Source: Ignavibacteriales bacterium
GTDB taxonomy: Bacteria > Bacteroidota > Ignavibacteria > Ignavibacteriales > Ignavibacteriaceae
Direction: 5' to 3'
Assembly: GCA_016709155.1 (NCBI GenBank)
Contig: JADJEI010000001.1
Coordinates: 496,001 to 560,000, forward strand
DNA: 64,000 nt
Shown: in pieces, positions 44,974 to 54,268 of the stretch
Position numbering within the stretch: position 1 is the first letter of the stretch
How the letters are laid out: each line of letters begins with the position of its first letter
Notes under the pieces: model-generated
Told to the model about the DNA's origin: nothing
The model's input: the letters and a program-made list of their open reading frames with translations, nothing else
Database searches by the model: none
Program-made: the position numbers and the translations under genes

Positions 44974-46587
44974 ATGAAAAAAGTTACTTTGGTACTTTTG
45001 GTGTTTATTGTCATGTCGGTTATTTCGTATGCACAAATTGTTGATGTTAATTTGATTAGCCATCTCGATCAATACACAACAAAAGATTACAGCGATATCT
45101 GGGGTTACGTAGACGATAACGGAATTGAATATGCAATTATGGGTGTTGAACATGGCACCACTATCGTTAGCTTGCAGGATCCTCAAAATCCGGTTGAAGT
45201 TGCTTTTATCACCGGACCGAACTCAATCTGGCGTGACATAAAAACCCACAGCCATTATGCATATATTGTTACTGAGGGGACGAGTACAGGTAAAGGATTA
45301 CAGATAGTTGATCTTTCTCAACTACCTGCAAGTGCTACACTTGTAAATACAGTGAGCGCTTATTTTGACAGAGCACACAATATTTATATTGATAATGGTT
45401 ATGCTTATGTAATCGGAACAAACTTTGGCGGGCTTCATATTCTTGATTTATCAAATCCTACAAACCCTGTTCAAACTGCTTACTACTCCGGCAGCAGTTA
45501 TATTCACGATATTTATGTTTGGAATGATACTGCAGTGGCAGCGGCGGCTGATTCTTATGACCTGCTTGATCTTACTAATAAAACTGCCCCCTTCAAAATT
45601 TCTGAAACAGGCTCTGCCACACCAAATGGTATTTATGCACACAGCGGCTGGATGACTGAAGACAAAAGATATTTTATTGCTTGTGAAGAATTTGACCAAC
45701 GCGATATCATGGTTTGGGATATTCAGGATAGAACAAGCTGGGAGCTTACAGTTCCGATGTGGCAAATGACTGGAACAACTCCTGTTCACAATTTATTTAT
45801 CAAAGGAAATTACGCTTACATTTCTTATTACAAACAGGGACTTGTAGTACTTGATATCACCGATCCAACAAATCCATTTATGGCCGGGTGGTACGATACC
45901 TATACACCAACAACCGGAACTTACAACGGAGCATGGGGGTGCTATCCATATTTACCTTCAGGAAATATTTTAATCTCGGATATTAATTCCGGTTTGTGGG
46001 TTCTTGATTTTTTACTTGATCCTACTACACCAGTCGAACTAACTTCATTTACTTATTCATTAAACGACTACAAAATTAATCTTGAATGGGTCACAGCTTC
46101 CGAGATAAATAACAGCGGCTACGATGTACAAAGATCAACCGACAAAATAAACTGGCAGAAGATAGGTTTTGTTCCCGGCAAAGGAACTACAACGGAAAAG
46201 TCATCTTATACATATACAGACTTCTCTCCTCTGGCGGGGAAATCATTTTATAGACTAGCTCAGATTGATTTTGACGGAACAATAAATATTGAAAAAGAAA
46301 TCGAAGTTGATTTTCTTTCACTGCCAAAATTTGAGCTTGCTCAAAACTATCCTAACCCGTTTAATCCTTCAACTAAAATAAGCTTTACAATTCCTGATCA
46401 ACAAAATGTTACTTTGAAAGTTTTTAATTCTCTCGGTGAACAAATTTCAACTTTAGTAAATGAAATAAAACCAGCGGGAGTTTATACTGTCAACTTTGAT
46501 GCTTCCGCACTTCCATCCGGATTGTATGTTACACAGCTTCAAACAGGGAATGATATTCAGACAATTAAAATGAGTTTAGTAAAATAA
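44974..46587 (+). CDS. Choice-of-anchor B (LVIVD-repeat) secreted protein, type IX tail
   Basis: Secreted protein with a signal peptide ending near SYAQ, LVIVD-type propeller repeats (LHILDLSNPTNPVQTAYY, LVVLDITDPTNPFMAGWY) and conserved SIWRDIKTHSHYAYIVTEG, typical of the choice-of-anchor B family. The end has ELAQNYPNPFNPSTKISF and a sorting domain, so it is exported by type IX secretion. 537 residues. Function unknown. It is close to the next gene in sequence (tandem paralogues). Confidence 0.88.
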   Translation: MKKVTLVLLVFIVMSVISYAQIVDVNLISHLDQYTTKDYSDIWGYVDDNGIEYAIMGVEHGTTIVSLQDPQNPVEVAFITGPNSIWRDIKTHSHYAYIVTEGTSTGKGLQIVDLSQLPASATLVNTVSAYFDRAHNIYIDNGYAYVIGTNFGGLHILDLSNPTNPVQTAYYSGSSYIHDIYVWNDTAVAAAADSYDLLDLTNKTAPFKISETGSATPNGIYAHSGWMTEDKRYFIACEEFDQRDIMVWDIQDRTSWELTVPMWQMTGTTPVHNLFIKGNYAYISYYKQGLVVLDITDPTNPFMAGWYDTYTPTTGTYNGAWGCYPYLPSGNILISDINSGLWVLDFLLDPTTPVELTSFTYSLNDYKINLEWVTASEINNSGYDVQRSTDKINWQKIGFVPGKGTTTEKSSYTYTDFSPLAGKSFYRLAQIDFDGTINIEKEIEVDFLSLPKFELAQNYPNPFNPSTKISFTIPDQQNVTLKVFNSLGEQISTLVNEIKPAGVYTVNFDASALPSGLYVTQLQTGNDIQTIKMSLVK

Positions 46588-46600
46588 TTTTTTAAATAGA

Positions 46601-48541
46601 ATGACGATGAAAAAATTTATTCTTCTTACCGCTGTTTTCTTTTCAGTAATTGTTAGTGCGCAAGTTAATGTTGAATTACTAAGCCACTTCAATCCATATC
46701 CAAGCTCAGGATATAATGACATATGGGGCTACGTTGATCCAAATGGAAATGAGTATGCGCTGCTTGGAGTTGGAACCGGCACCTCAATTATTAATGTAAC
46801 CGATCCCTCAAATCCTGTGCAATCTGCATTTATTCCAGGACCTCAATCAATCTGGCGTGATTTAAAAGTGCACAGTCATTATGCTTATGTTGTAACAGAA
46901 GGTACGAGCACAGGCAAAGGATTACAAGTCATTGATCTTTCAGGTTTACCATCTACCGCTGTACTTGTAAATACAGTTGATGATTACTTCGAACGTGCAC
47001 ATAATATTTTTATTGATAATGGATACGCATTTGTTATTGGTACTGACGGCGGCGGCGGAATGCACATACTTGACTTATCTGATCCGATTAACCCGGTGAG
47101 GACAGCTTATTACTCAACCAGCAATTACATTCATGATGTTGAGGTTTGGAATGATACTGTAGTTGCCTGTGCCGAAAATAAATATGATTTGATAGATATA
47201 ACAGATAAATTCAATCCCTTTAAGATTTCCGGTTCCGGAAGTGCAACCCCTCCCGGAATTTACGCCCATAGCGGATGGATGACTGAAGACAAAAGATATT
47301 TTTTAGGAACGGAAGAATTTAACAATGTTGATATTACAGTCTGGGATATTCAGGATAGAAGCACATGGGATTTGGTAGTACCAACGTGGGAGATGCCGAC
47401 AAGTTCTACGGTGCATAATTTATTCGTGAAAGGAAATTATGCTCACATATCTTATTACACTGATGGTTATGTAATACTCGATATTTCTGACCCCACCCAT
47501 CCTTTGTTTGCCGGGCAGTATGATACGGAGGAAGCCTGGGGCTGTTACCCTTATTTACCAAGCGGGATTACTTTAATTTCTGATATGCAAACAGGTCTCT
47601 ATGTAGTCCAATTTACACCTGCTGACTTACCACCGACCATTATTCATCAACCAATAGAGAATGTCCTAAATAATAATGACGTGACCATCACTGCTGATAT
47701 ACTGGATAACAATACCGTAGTTGCGGCGAATCTTCATTACAGAACATCTCTTAACGGCGGAACAAGTAATTGGAATGTTGTTACTGATACCAATGGACCA
47801 ACAAATGATACTTTTGAATTCATAATTCCGGGGCAGTCATTTCAAACCTTAGTTGAATATTATTTAGCCGCTGCTGATGACAGCGATCGGGTGACTACAT
47901 TACCGGCTGGTGGTTCGGGCATTGATCCGCTTGGTGAAGTACCACCCCCAACTTTTTTTTCTTATCTCGTTTTAAATCCTGGCTTACCGATTATTGATTC
48001 TTTTACTCCTTCCGGAGATACAACAATCGAGAAGGGTGAAACAATCCATTTTGAGGTTACTACTCATGATACAAGCGGATTGGACATTACTTACGAATGG
48101 TTCAAAAACGGTGTATATGGCGGCAATCAAAATTTTTATGAATACCGAAACTTATTTAATCCCCCGCCTGCTGTTGATTCAGTTCGAATTAGAATTTCAA
48201 ACGGATATTATGCTACAGAAAAAAATTGGTTCGTTACCGTTACACTTCCGACAGATGTGAGTGATACTCCAACTGAATTGACTTATAGTTTGAAGCAGAA
48301 TTTCCCTAATCCATTTAATCCTTCGACTGACATTAAATTTTCGATTCCACAAAGTGAATTCGTAAACCTTACTGTTTATAATCTCATCGGGCAGAAAGTT
48401 GCTGTGTTAATTAACGAAAATAAATCAGCGGGAAATTATTCGTATAGATTTGATGCTTCGGCTTTGCCTGCCGGAGTTTATGTCGCCAAAATAAGCGCAG
48501 GTACTTTTAATAAAACAATTAAAATGATTTATCTTAAATAG
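46601..48541 (+). CDS. Choice-of-anchor B secreted protein, paralogue, type IX tail
   Basis: Paralogue of the upstream gene: PSSGYNDIWGYVDPNGNEYA, SIWRDLKVHSHYAYVVTEG and HILDLSDPINPVRTAYY closely parallel it. It has an added module (about 345-560) with TIIHQPIENVLNNNDVTITA and Ig-like folds before the sorting tail LKQNFPNPFNPSTDIKF. Signal peptide ends near VSAQ. 646 residues. A gene-duplication pair; either ATG (46601 or 46607) could start it. Confidence 0.88.
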   Translation: MTMKKFILLTAVFFSVIVSAQVNVELLSHFNPYPSSGYNDIWGYVDPNGNEYALLGVGTGTSIINVTDPSNPVQSAFIPGPQSIWRDLKVHSHYAYVVTEGTSTGKGLQVIDLSGLPSTAVLVNTVDDYFERAHNIFIDNGYAFVIGTDGGGGMHILDLSDPINPVRTAYYSTSNYIHDVEVWNDTVVACAENKYDLIDITDKFNPFKISGSGSATPPGIYAHSGWMTEDKRYFLGTEEFNNVDITVWDIQDRSTWDLVVPTWEMPTSSTVHNLFVKGNYAHISYYTDGYVILDISDPTHPLFAGQYDTEEAWGCYPYLPSGITLISDMQTGLYVVQFTPADLPPTIIHQPIENVLNNNDVTITADILDNNTVVAANLHYRTSLNGGTSNWNVVTDTNGPTNDTFEFIIPGQSFQTLVEYYLAAADDSDRVTTLPAGGSGIDPLGEVPPPTFFSYLVLNPGLPIIDSFTPSGDTTIEKGETIHFEVTTHDTSGLDITYEWFKNGVYGGNQNFYEYRNLFNPPPAVDSVRIRISNGYYATEKNWFVTVTLPTDVSDTPTELTYSLKQNFPNPFNPSTDIKFSIPQSEFVNLTVYNLIGQKVAVLINENKSAGNYSYRFDASALPAGVYVAKISAGTFNKTIKMIYLK

Positions 48542-48548
48542 GAAGTGT

Positions 48549-50048
48549 ATGAAATACAAACAACTTTATTTATTCGTCTCAATTATTTCTTTGCTTGCTC
48601 TGGTATCCTCTTGTTCTGACAACACTCAGACTTTAGGACCTGTGATAGATGCAACCAATAATGGATTTGAAACTTACGAAGTTGCAAAAGTATTTGCAGA
48701 AAAATGTGCAATACCGGAATGCCATTCGTCCGATAATCCGCAGCATGGATTATCATTCGCAAATTATTATGATATGCTGAACGGCTCAATCAATCGTCCG
48801 CTGGATGATACAAGTCATCATCACACTCCAAAAATTCTTCACGATGATGAGAGTGTCTATGGAGGCAGTCCCGTCGTCCCGTATGATACTTCGTCAAGCT
48901 TACTATATAATTTGATCACCGGTCATATCGAAGATGCTGACTTAAAAATGCCCTACCTTTTAGATCCATTAACAACTGCTGAAATTGAATTGATAAAGAA
49001 TTGGATATTAAATGGTGCAAAAGATTTTCAAGGGAATGTGCCTTTTACTTCTTCAGATTATATTTATGCATGCAGTCAATTCGGTGATAAGATTTTAGCA
49101 ATTGATCCAGCCTCTAATTTACTTGCAAGAACTATTGATGTAAATTTTAGTTCAGTTGAAATTGACCAGCCGCATAATGTTAAAAAATTTGGGAACTATC
49201 TTTATGCTTCGATAATAACTGCAGGAAAATTTTTAAAGATTGATATTCCAACCAACACCATTGTGGGAACCGTTGAAGGATTACAGCAGCCCGGAATGAT
49301 TGAGATTTCTTCGGATGGAAAGAAAGCTTATGTATCTAAATCAGCGACGGCAACAGGAAATAATAATGAAATTTATTTCATAAACACAGAGTCAATGACA
49401 CTTGAGGAAACTTTTCTTCTTCCTGAAACAGGACTTCCTCACGGCATGGCAATCAGCAGCGATGATAATTTTCTTTATGTTGCTAACATGACAAAGGATA
49501 AAATTTCCATCGTTGATTTAACCACAAATGATTTTGTTGATAATATAAATTTATCCTCCTCCGGTTTACTCGAGAACGAACCTATGCATCTCTATATTTC
49601 ACCTGATAACAATTATCTTTATGCCTGCTGCAGAACTTCAAGTAAAGTTTTAATTATTAGTACTTCAACACGACAAATAATTCAGAGTATTGATATTCAA
49701 GATCACCCAATGCAGGCAGCAATTTCGGAGGATGGGTTAACTATTTATGTTGTATCACATCACGAACCAATTGTAACAACTATTACAAAAAGCCCAACAA
49801 GCGAAACCTGGACTAAAACTCTTGAGTATGGCGATCCTGCATTTCAGCATTTATACGGCGCGGACTTGAGTGCAGATGGAAAATACCTTTATATGACTTG
49901 CTCAAATGAAGAGAATGATTTCGACCCTCATTATTCTATACCCGGAGTTGAGAGACAATCTTTGCTTTGTGTTTATGATACCGAACTTAACGAGGTTGTA
50001 AAAATCATTGACCTTGGAAGTTACGCAACTGGAATCACAGCGAGGTAA
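48549..50048 (+). CDS. Lipoprotein with cytochrome-like CX4CH site and YVTN beta-propeller
   Basis: Lipoprotein signal ending near LVSSCSDN. Residues about 50-150 are a planctomycete-type cytochrome domain: FAEKCAIPECHSSDNPQ has a CX4CH site instead of CXXCH, and ELIKNWILNGAKDF is its usual last helix. Residues about 170-495 form a YVTN/YncE propeller (YIYACSQFGDKILAIDPASN). Last of the three-gene secreted group, 8 bases after the previous gene. Possibly an outer-membrane electron-transfer or binding protein (inference). Confidence 0.8.
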   Translation: MKYKQLYLFVSIISLLALVSSCSDNTQTLGPVIDATNNGFETYEVAKVFAEKCAIPECHSSDNPQHGLSFANYYDMLNGSINRPLDDTSHHHTPKILHDDESVYGGSPVVPYDTSSSLLYNLITGHIEDADLKMPYLLDPLTTAEIELIKNWILNGAKDFQGNVPFTSSDYIYACSQFGDKILAIDPASNLLARTIDVNFSSVEIDQPHNVKKFGNYLYASIITAGKFLKIDIPTNTIVGTVEGLQQPGMIEISSDGKKAYVSKSATATGNNNEIYFINTESMTLEETFLLPETGLPHGMAISSDDNFLYVANMTKDKISIVDLTTNDFVDNINLSSSGLLENEPMHLYISPDNNYLYACCRTSSKVLIISTSTRQIIQSIDIQDHPMQAAISEDGLTIYVVSHHEPIVTTITKSPTSETWTKTLEYGDPAFQHLYGADLSADGKYLYMTCSNEENDFDPHYSIPGVERQSLLCVYDTELNEVVKIIDLGSYATGITAR

Positions 50049-50075
50049 ACTTTCAGCCTGAGATTTCTGATCAAG

Positions 50076-50120
50076 TTCACACTTCGACGGCATTGCCACT
50101 CAGTGTGACAGTAATAATTT
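50076..50120. repeat. Fragment of the inverted-repeat (MITE-like) element, copy B
   Basis: TTCACACTTCGACGG, CATTGCCACTCAGTGTGACAG and AATAATTTT match the middle and right part of the 135-base MITE found elsewhere in the window, but the GACAGCCTC end and the left half are missing. It follows the propeller lipoprotein gene. It is the first repeat in the 430-base gene-free stretch 50049-50481. Confidence 0.65.
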
Positions 50121-50187
50121 TCTTGAAAAATCATAATTAAAAACAATTCCTGTTACGTATTAGGCAAGTTGATTCTATAGAAGAGCA

Positions 50188-50287
50188 AACCGTTAAAACG
50201 GTTGGCAGTTAAATATTTATTAAGTTCTCAACGGGATTAATCCCGTTGAGAATGTAAATCGAATCATGATTAACCGTTTCAACGGTT
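50188..50287. repeat. Three REP-like palindromes
   Basis: AACCGTT-AA-AACGGTT (50188-50203), a 26-bp perfect palindrome with AACGGGATTAATCCCGTT at its centre (50226-50251), and AACCGTT-TC-AACGGTT (50272-50287). Evenly spaced by about 40 bases, they look like a repetitive extragenic palindrome unit. No ORF. It lies between the MITE fragment and coaD. Confidence 0.7.
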
Positions 50288-50412
50288 TCATAGTTCAATT
50301 AATAAACCTGGGTATTTAGAATTAGATAACAACATTCGATATTTTTACAGTAAAATTATTTTGGATAGATTTATGAAAAATAATTTTTCGCACCGCTCAT
50401 ATTTATTTTTAT

Positions 50413-50462
50413 AACTGACTTGCCATTATTTTTTATTAGATTTTGGTAAGTCAGTTTTTTTT
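50413..50462 (+). terminator. Terminator-like hairpin before coaD
   Basis: AACTGACTTGCC (50413-50424) and GGTAAGTCAGTT (50445-50456) pair with one mismatch around a 20-base loop, followed by a run of T to 50462. It probably ends transcription of whatever enters from the left. Confidence 0.65.
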
Positions 50463-50481
50463 ATCATCAAATGGTAATGAA

Positions 50482-50957
50482 ATGAGAAAAGTAATTTACC
50501 CAGCACATTCGATCCTGTTACTTACGGTCATATTGATATAGTCAAAAGAGCTAGTGAACTATTTGATTGGGTGGTGGTAACGGTTGCTGTTAATCAATCC
50601 AAGCAGCCATTATTCTCAACTGAAGAGCGTCTTGAAATGCTAAGGGGAAGTTTGAAAGAATTCAAAAACATTTCTGTAGATTATTTTGACGGCTTGGTGG
50701 TTGACCATGCACACAGCGTTGGTGCCACGGGCATTATCAGGGGTCTGCGTGCTGTAAGTGATTTTGAATATGAATTTCAAATGGCGTTGATGAATAGAAA
50801 ATTAGCCGCAGACATCGCAACAATATTTTTAATGCCGCACGAGAAATATACATATCTGAATTCATCCATTGTCAGAAACCTTGCAAGTCTGAAAGCCGAT
50901 GTGAGCGAGTTTGTGCCTGCGATTGTTAAAGAAAAATTGAAATTGAAATTCACTTAA
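50482..50957 (+). pseudogene. coaD: Phosphopantetheine adenylyltransferase, frameshifted
   Basis: Fourth step of coenzyme A synthesis, essential. ATG at 50482 gives MRKVIYPA, then the frame breaks within 25 bases. With one G inserted after CCA (CCAGGCACATTC in place of CCAGCACATTC, at about 50503) it reads GTFDPVTYGHIDIVKRASEL, the exact CoaD nucleotide-binding motif. From 50571 on it is intact: RLEMLRGSLKEF, GATGIIRGLRAVSDFEYE and TYLNSSIVRNLA, to 50957. About 158 residues. A break in an essential gene points to sequencing error. Confidence 0.88.
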
Positions 50958-51039
50958 TTTTATGCGGGTATCTCTAAAAATCTTCAAAGTTTAATATCAA
51001 GGTTTTAGAAGTTACTTTAATGTCAAACATCTATAAATA

Positions 51040-51278
51040 ACTGAAGTTACACAAAACAGTAAATAATGAATGTCATGAAGCTGTCTCATAAGACACAATT
51101 TGTCATCCTGAGCTTGTCGAAGGATGACGATTAATTTATATATCAAAATCACACTTCGATGGTGGCAATGCCACCACTCAGTGTGACAGTAAAAATTACT
51201 TTTGAGACAGCCTCATCCACTGTTCTAAAATAAACGAAAAATGGATAGACCTTAAAATTCATTTTGCGTAACTTCAGT
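51040..51278. mobile_element. Outer inverted-repeat element with 5-bp target duplication, carrying MITE copy C
   Basis: ACTGAAGTTACACAAAA (51040-51056) and TTTTGCGTAACTTCAGT (51262-51278) are terminal inverted repeats matching 16 of 17. AAATA flanks the element on each side (51035-51039 and 51279-51283), a likely target duplication. No gene is inside; a second element is inserted into it. The remaining gap from 50958 to 51367 holds no gene that I can see. Confidence 0.7.
51077..51214. mobile_element. Inverted-repeat (MITE-like) element, copy C
   Basis: GAAGCTGTCTCATAAG at the left and ACTTTTGAGACAGCCTC at the right are imperfect inverted repeats, with an internal CATCCTGAGCTTGTCGAAGG hairpin and a CACACTTCGATGG / CACTCAGTGTGAC pair. 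About 138 bases, nested inside the outer element at 51040-51278. The same family as copies A, B and D. Confidence 0.8.
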
Positions 51279-51367
51279 AAATATTTTGAGCATGTATTTA
51301 ATTAAATAACTGATTATGTTTCGGTAGAAAAATAAATCATCTTCTTTATAAATACTTTGGAGAAACG

Positions 51368-53503
51368 ATGAAACTATTAAACTATTTCTATCATTGCCTT
51401 CTTTCTTTCATTCTACTTTATTCTACCTCTCTTCCACAGCAAATAACCTGGCTGCATACTACCGGACCTGTCGCTGAATCAATAAAATGCTTCTCAGTTT
51501 TACAGGAAGGGACTATGCTTTGCGGCACAGCTTCAAATGGAATTTATATATCGAATGATTTCGGAAATAGCTGGAGCAATTCGAGCACCGGGCTTTCTGC
51601 TTCCGATGTTAATTCAATTTACAAAGCACAGAGTGGAACTGTGTTTGCAGGACTGAATGGCGGGGGGGTTAATAAATCAACTAATTCCGGTGAAAGCTGG
51701 GAACAGACTGCGATTTCCCTATTAAGCATAACTTCAATATCAGAAAATTCATCGGGAGATATATTTGCCGCAGGCTGGGGTGCAATTTATAAAAGTACGG
51801 ATGACGGAGTTAGCTGGGATACCTTATCCAATGGATTACCCTCTGCAGATTGGATTGAAGCATTAGTTATAAATACTTCGCAAAGAATAATTTGTGTTAC
51901 CGGAATAAATGGAGTCTTTTATTCTGATGACAATGGAGAAAGTTTTATATCATCGGGTTTATCCGGTGTCGAACTTAATTCAATTGTTAAAAATCCTTTT
52001 GATTATCTTTTTGTTTCAAGTAATGGAAGCGGGGTGTATAAATCCACAGACAATGGTTTGAACTGGACAGAAGTAAACAGCGGCTTAAATGATCTATTCG
52101 TTAACACTCTTTGGAGCGACAATAATAATAATCTCTTTGCCGGATTAAAAAATGGAAGAGTTTATCTTTCAATTAATAATGGAACGATATGGCAGCCGAT
52201 CACTACTGCTTATTCACTATCCGAGGTAAATTCAATTCTGTCTGATTTAAGTCAAAACGTTTTTGCCGGGACAAATCTTAATGGAATTTTTTGTGCTTCT
52301 GAGGGCAGCTACAAATGGAATCAATGCAATGAAGGATTGAAATCATCCGAAGTTATAAATTTGCTTGCAATAGACAGCACTCAGGTTTTTGCTGCTACCA
52401 ATCTTAATGGAATTTTCAGAACATCAAATAAAGGCGGTACGTGGATAAATAATGCACTGCAAGGTAATATTGGAATGACATTATCATTAAGCAATAATAA
52501 AAATATTTACGCCGGACTTTTTGCCGAGATTGGGTTCTTCGGTGATAAACTCCGCTCAGATGATAACGGCTATTCGTGGATTTCAATAGGTGCGGGGCTT
52601 CCAATAGAACCGGCTTATGATTTTGCTTTTACAAAGCATGATGAGGTTTACACTGCTATTGCTGGCGCAAGTGCTGAGATTTATTACTCTTCAGATTCAG
52701 GCAGCAACTGGAATAAAATCAGCGGTTCACTTTCTAATCCTGTTTATTCAGTTGCGGTAAATTCATTGGGGACAATATTCGCCGGCAGCAATTCAGGGAT
52801 AATATATCGCTTAGCTGCGGGTGCGTTAAATTGGACTGAACTTGATGTTAATTCACCAAACGCTGCAATTACGAAAATAGCAGTTAATCATAAAGATTAT
52901 ATTTTTGCAGTATCGAACACAGGCGGGGGTATATTTCGTTCAACTGATAACGGAAATAACTGGCAAAGTTTAGCAGCAGGACTTTTAGATACGGTTATTA
53001 CATCAATTTATATTGACCCGAATGATTTAGTCTTTATTGCTACAAGCACACAGGGAGTTTACTACTCAAAAGAAAATGGAGATACATGGATACCAACGAG
53101 TTCATTAATTCCATTACCGAATGTAACTTCACTTACAATGGATGATGAAGGCTATCTCTATGCAGGCACAAGATTCAATGGTGTTTATAGAACTTTCCAA
53201 ACGTTAACTGATGTTGAAGATCAGCCGGCTGCTTACCCATCGGAGTTTTTACTTGAGCAGAATTACCCCAACCCGTTTAATCCGAGCACTAAAATAAGGT
53301 GGCAGGCGCCAGCGGGCAGTTGGCAAACTTTAAAGATTTATGATGTCCTTGGAAACGAAATAGCAATACTTGTAAACGAATATCGTGAAGCAGGAAGTTA
53401 TGAAATCAATTTTGATGCTTCATCATTTTCGAGCGGTGTTTATTACTATCAGTTGAAAGTAGGAAATTTTATTGAGACCAGGAAGATGATTTTACTAAGG
53501 TGA
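51368..53503 (+). CDS. BNR/Asp-box propeller protein with type IX tail
   Basis: Secreted protein of 711 residues: a signal peptide near YSTSLPQQ, then many sialidase-type Asp-box/BNR repeats of the form S-x-D-x-G-x-x-W (STDDGVSWDTL, STDNGLNWTEV, SSDSGSNWNKI), forming beta-propellers, and a type IX tail (LEQNYPNPFNPSTKIRW). Good ribosome site (TTGGAGAAACG) before ATG. These proteins are usually surface structures of unknown ligand. No enzyme motif was seen. Confidence 0.88.
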   Translation: MKLLNYFYHCLLSFILLYSTSLPQQITWLHTTGPVAESIKCFSVLQEGTMLCGTASNGIYISNDFGNSWSNSSTGLSASDVNSIYKAQSGTVFAGLNGGGVNKSTNSGESWEQTAISLLSITSISENSSGDIFAAGWGAIYKSTDDGVSWDTLSNGLPSADWIEALVINTSQRIICVTGINGVFYSDDNGESFISSGLSGVELNSIVKNPFDYLFVSSNGSGVYKSTDNGLNWTEVNSGLNDLFVNTLWSDNNNNLFAGLKNGRVYLSINNGTIWQPITTAYSLSEVNSILSDLSQNVFAGTNLNGIFCASEGSYKWNQCNEGLKSSEVINLLAIDSTQVFAATNLNGIFRTSNKGGTWINNALQGNIGMTLSLSNNKNIYAGLFAEIGFFGDKLRSDDNGYSWISIGAGLPIEPAYDFAFTKHDEVYTAIAGASAEIYYSSDSGSNWNKISGSLSNPVYSVAVNSLGTIFAGSNSGIIYRLAAGALNWTELDVNSPNAAITKIAVNHKDYIFAVSNTGGGIFRSTDNGNNWQSLAAGLLDTVITSIYIDPNDLVFIATSTQGVYYSKENGDTWIPTSSLIPLPNVTSLTMDDEGYLYAGTRFNGVYRTFQTLTDVEDQPAAYPSEFLLEQNYPNPFNPSTKIRWQAPAGSWQTLKIYDVLGNEIAILVNEYREAGSYEINFDASSFSSGVYYYQLKVGNFIETRKMILLR

Positions 53504-53560
53504 TAAAGTTGTGTCTGTGACAAAACGGCAAATACGACTTAAAAATTTAACGTAGGTATA

Positions 53561-53615
53561 ATAGCAGTACAATAGGAGTGAAATAGGTGTATAATAGGTA
53601 AGCAATAGGTGTTTT
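53561..53615. repeat. Five 11-bp tandem repeats (ATAGGTGTATA-type)
   Basis: ATAGCAGTACA, ATAGGAGTGAA, ATAGGTGTATA, ATAGGTAAGCA and ATAGGTGTTTT start at exactly 11-base steps from 53561. Only the ATAGG part and the spacing are kept. They lie in the 765-base gap 53504-54268 between the propeller gene and hsdM, which also holds MITE copy D and no gene that I can see. Possible protein-binding array facing one DNA side (inference). Confidence 0.7.
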
Positions 53616-53810
53616 GGCTTAAAACGTTAAAAAAACGAACTTTTTAAAAACACTAATTTTAGTTTCTGCTAAAATGGCAGAGGGATTAGATGACTGTTGA
53701 GGGAAGCAGGAAATTGGAAGGTGGGAAGTATGGCAATTTGGATCCAAGGCTAGAGCAAACCTCGCGATTTGTTTTGTAACCTTGGGGGTTTTTGATAACT
53801 CATCCCCAAT

Positions 53811-53947
53811 GAGGCTATCTCAAAAGTAATTTTTACTGTCACACTGAGTGGCACTGCCATCGAAGTGTGAATTCACTAGGGCATTACCAACAATCTTCGA
53901 TGGCATTGCCACTCAGACTGACAAAATTGGACTTTTGAGACAGCCTC
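53811..53947. mobile_element. Inverted-repeat (MITE-like) element, copy D
   Basis: GAGGCTATCTCAAAAGT at the left and ACTTTTGAGACAGCCTC at the right are near-perfect 17-base inverted repeats. Inside are ATTTTTACTGTCACACTGAG and TCAGACTGACAAAATTGG. At 137 bases it is the most intact copy and provides the model for the element interrupted at 12721-14123. No target duplication is obvious. Confidence 0.8.
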
Positions 53948-54268
53948 GATTTTAACAAGTTGATTTCATTGATATATTCTTTTTTAACGGCATTGCTCAT
54001 AGATAACCTCAAAATTGTTGGTTACCTATATTATGATCCAACGACCTTTTTCTTAATCTCCTTTGGTTACTTTATTTTTGAACTACTGCGTCTTTCCAGC
54101 CCAAGGATTATAAAACATTGTTAAAACTTTAATCTTTTGTTATTTTAATTAAGTTGTTTTAGGATCTGATATACGATTTGTTAAACTTCCCTTCACTATA
54201 CACTTTCAAGAGTGCTGAAAGGTGAGTAAGCTGATTCAAAAATAATAAAATTTAAATGTATCAACCCT

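Noticed and set aside
53561..53615. CRISPR array
   Set aside because: Repeats are 11 bases, without spacers and without cas genes.
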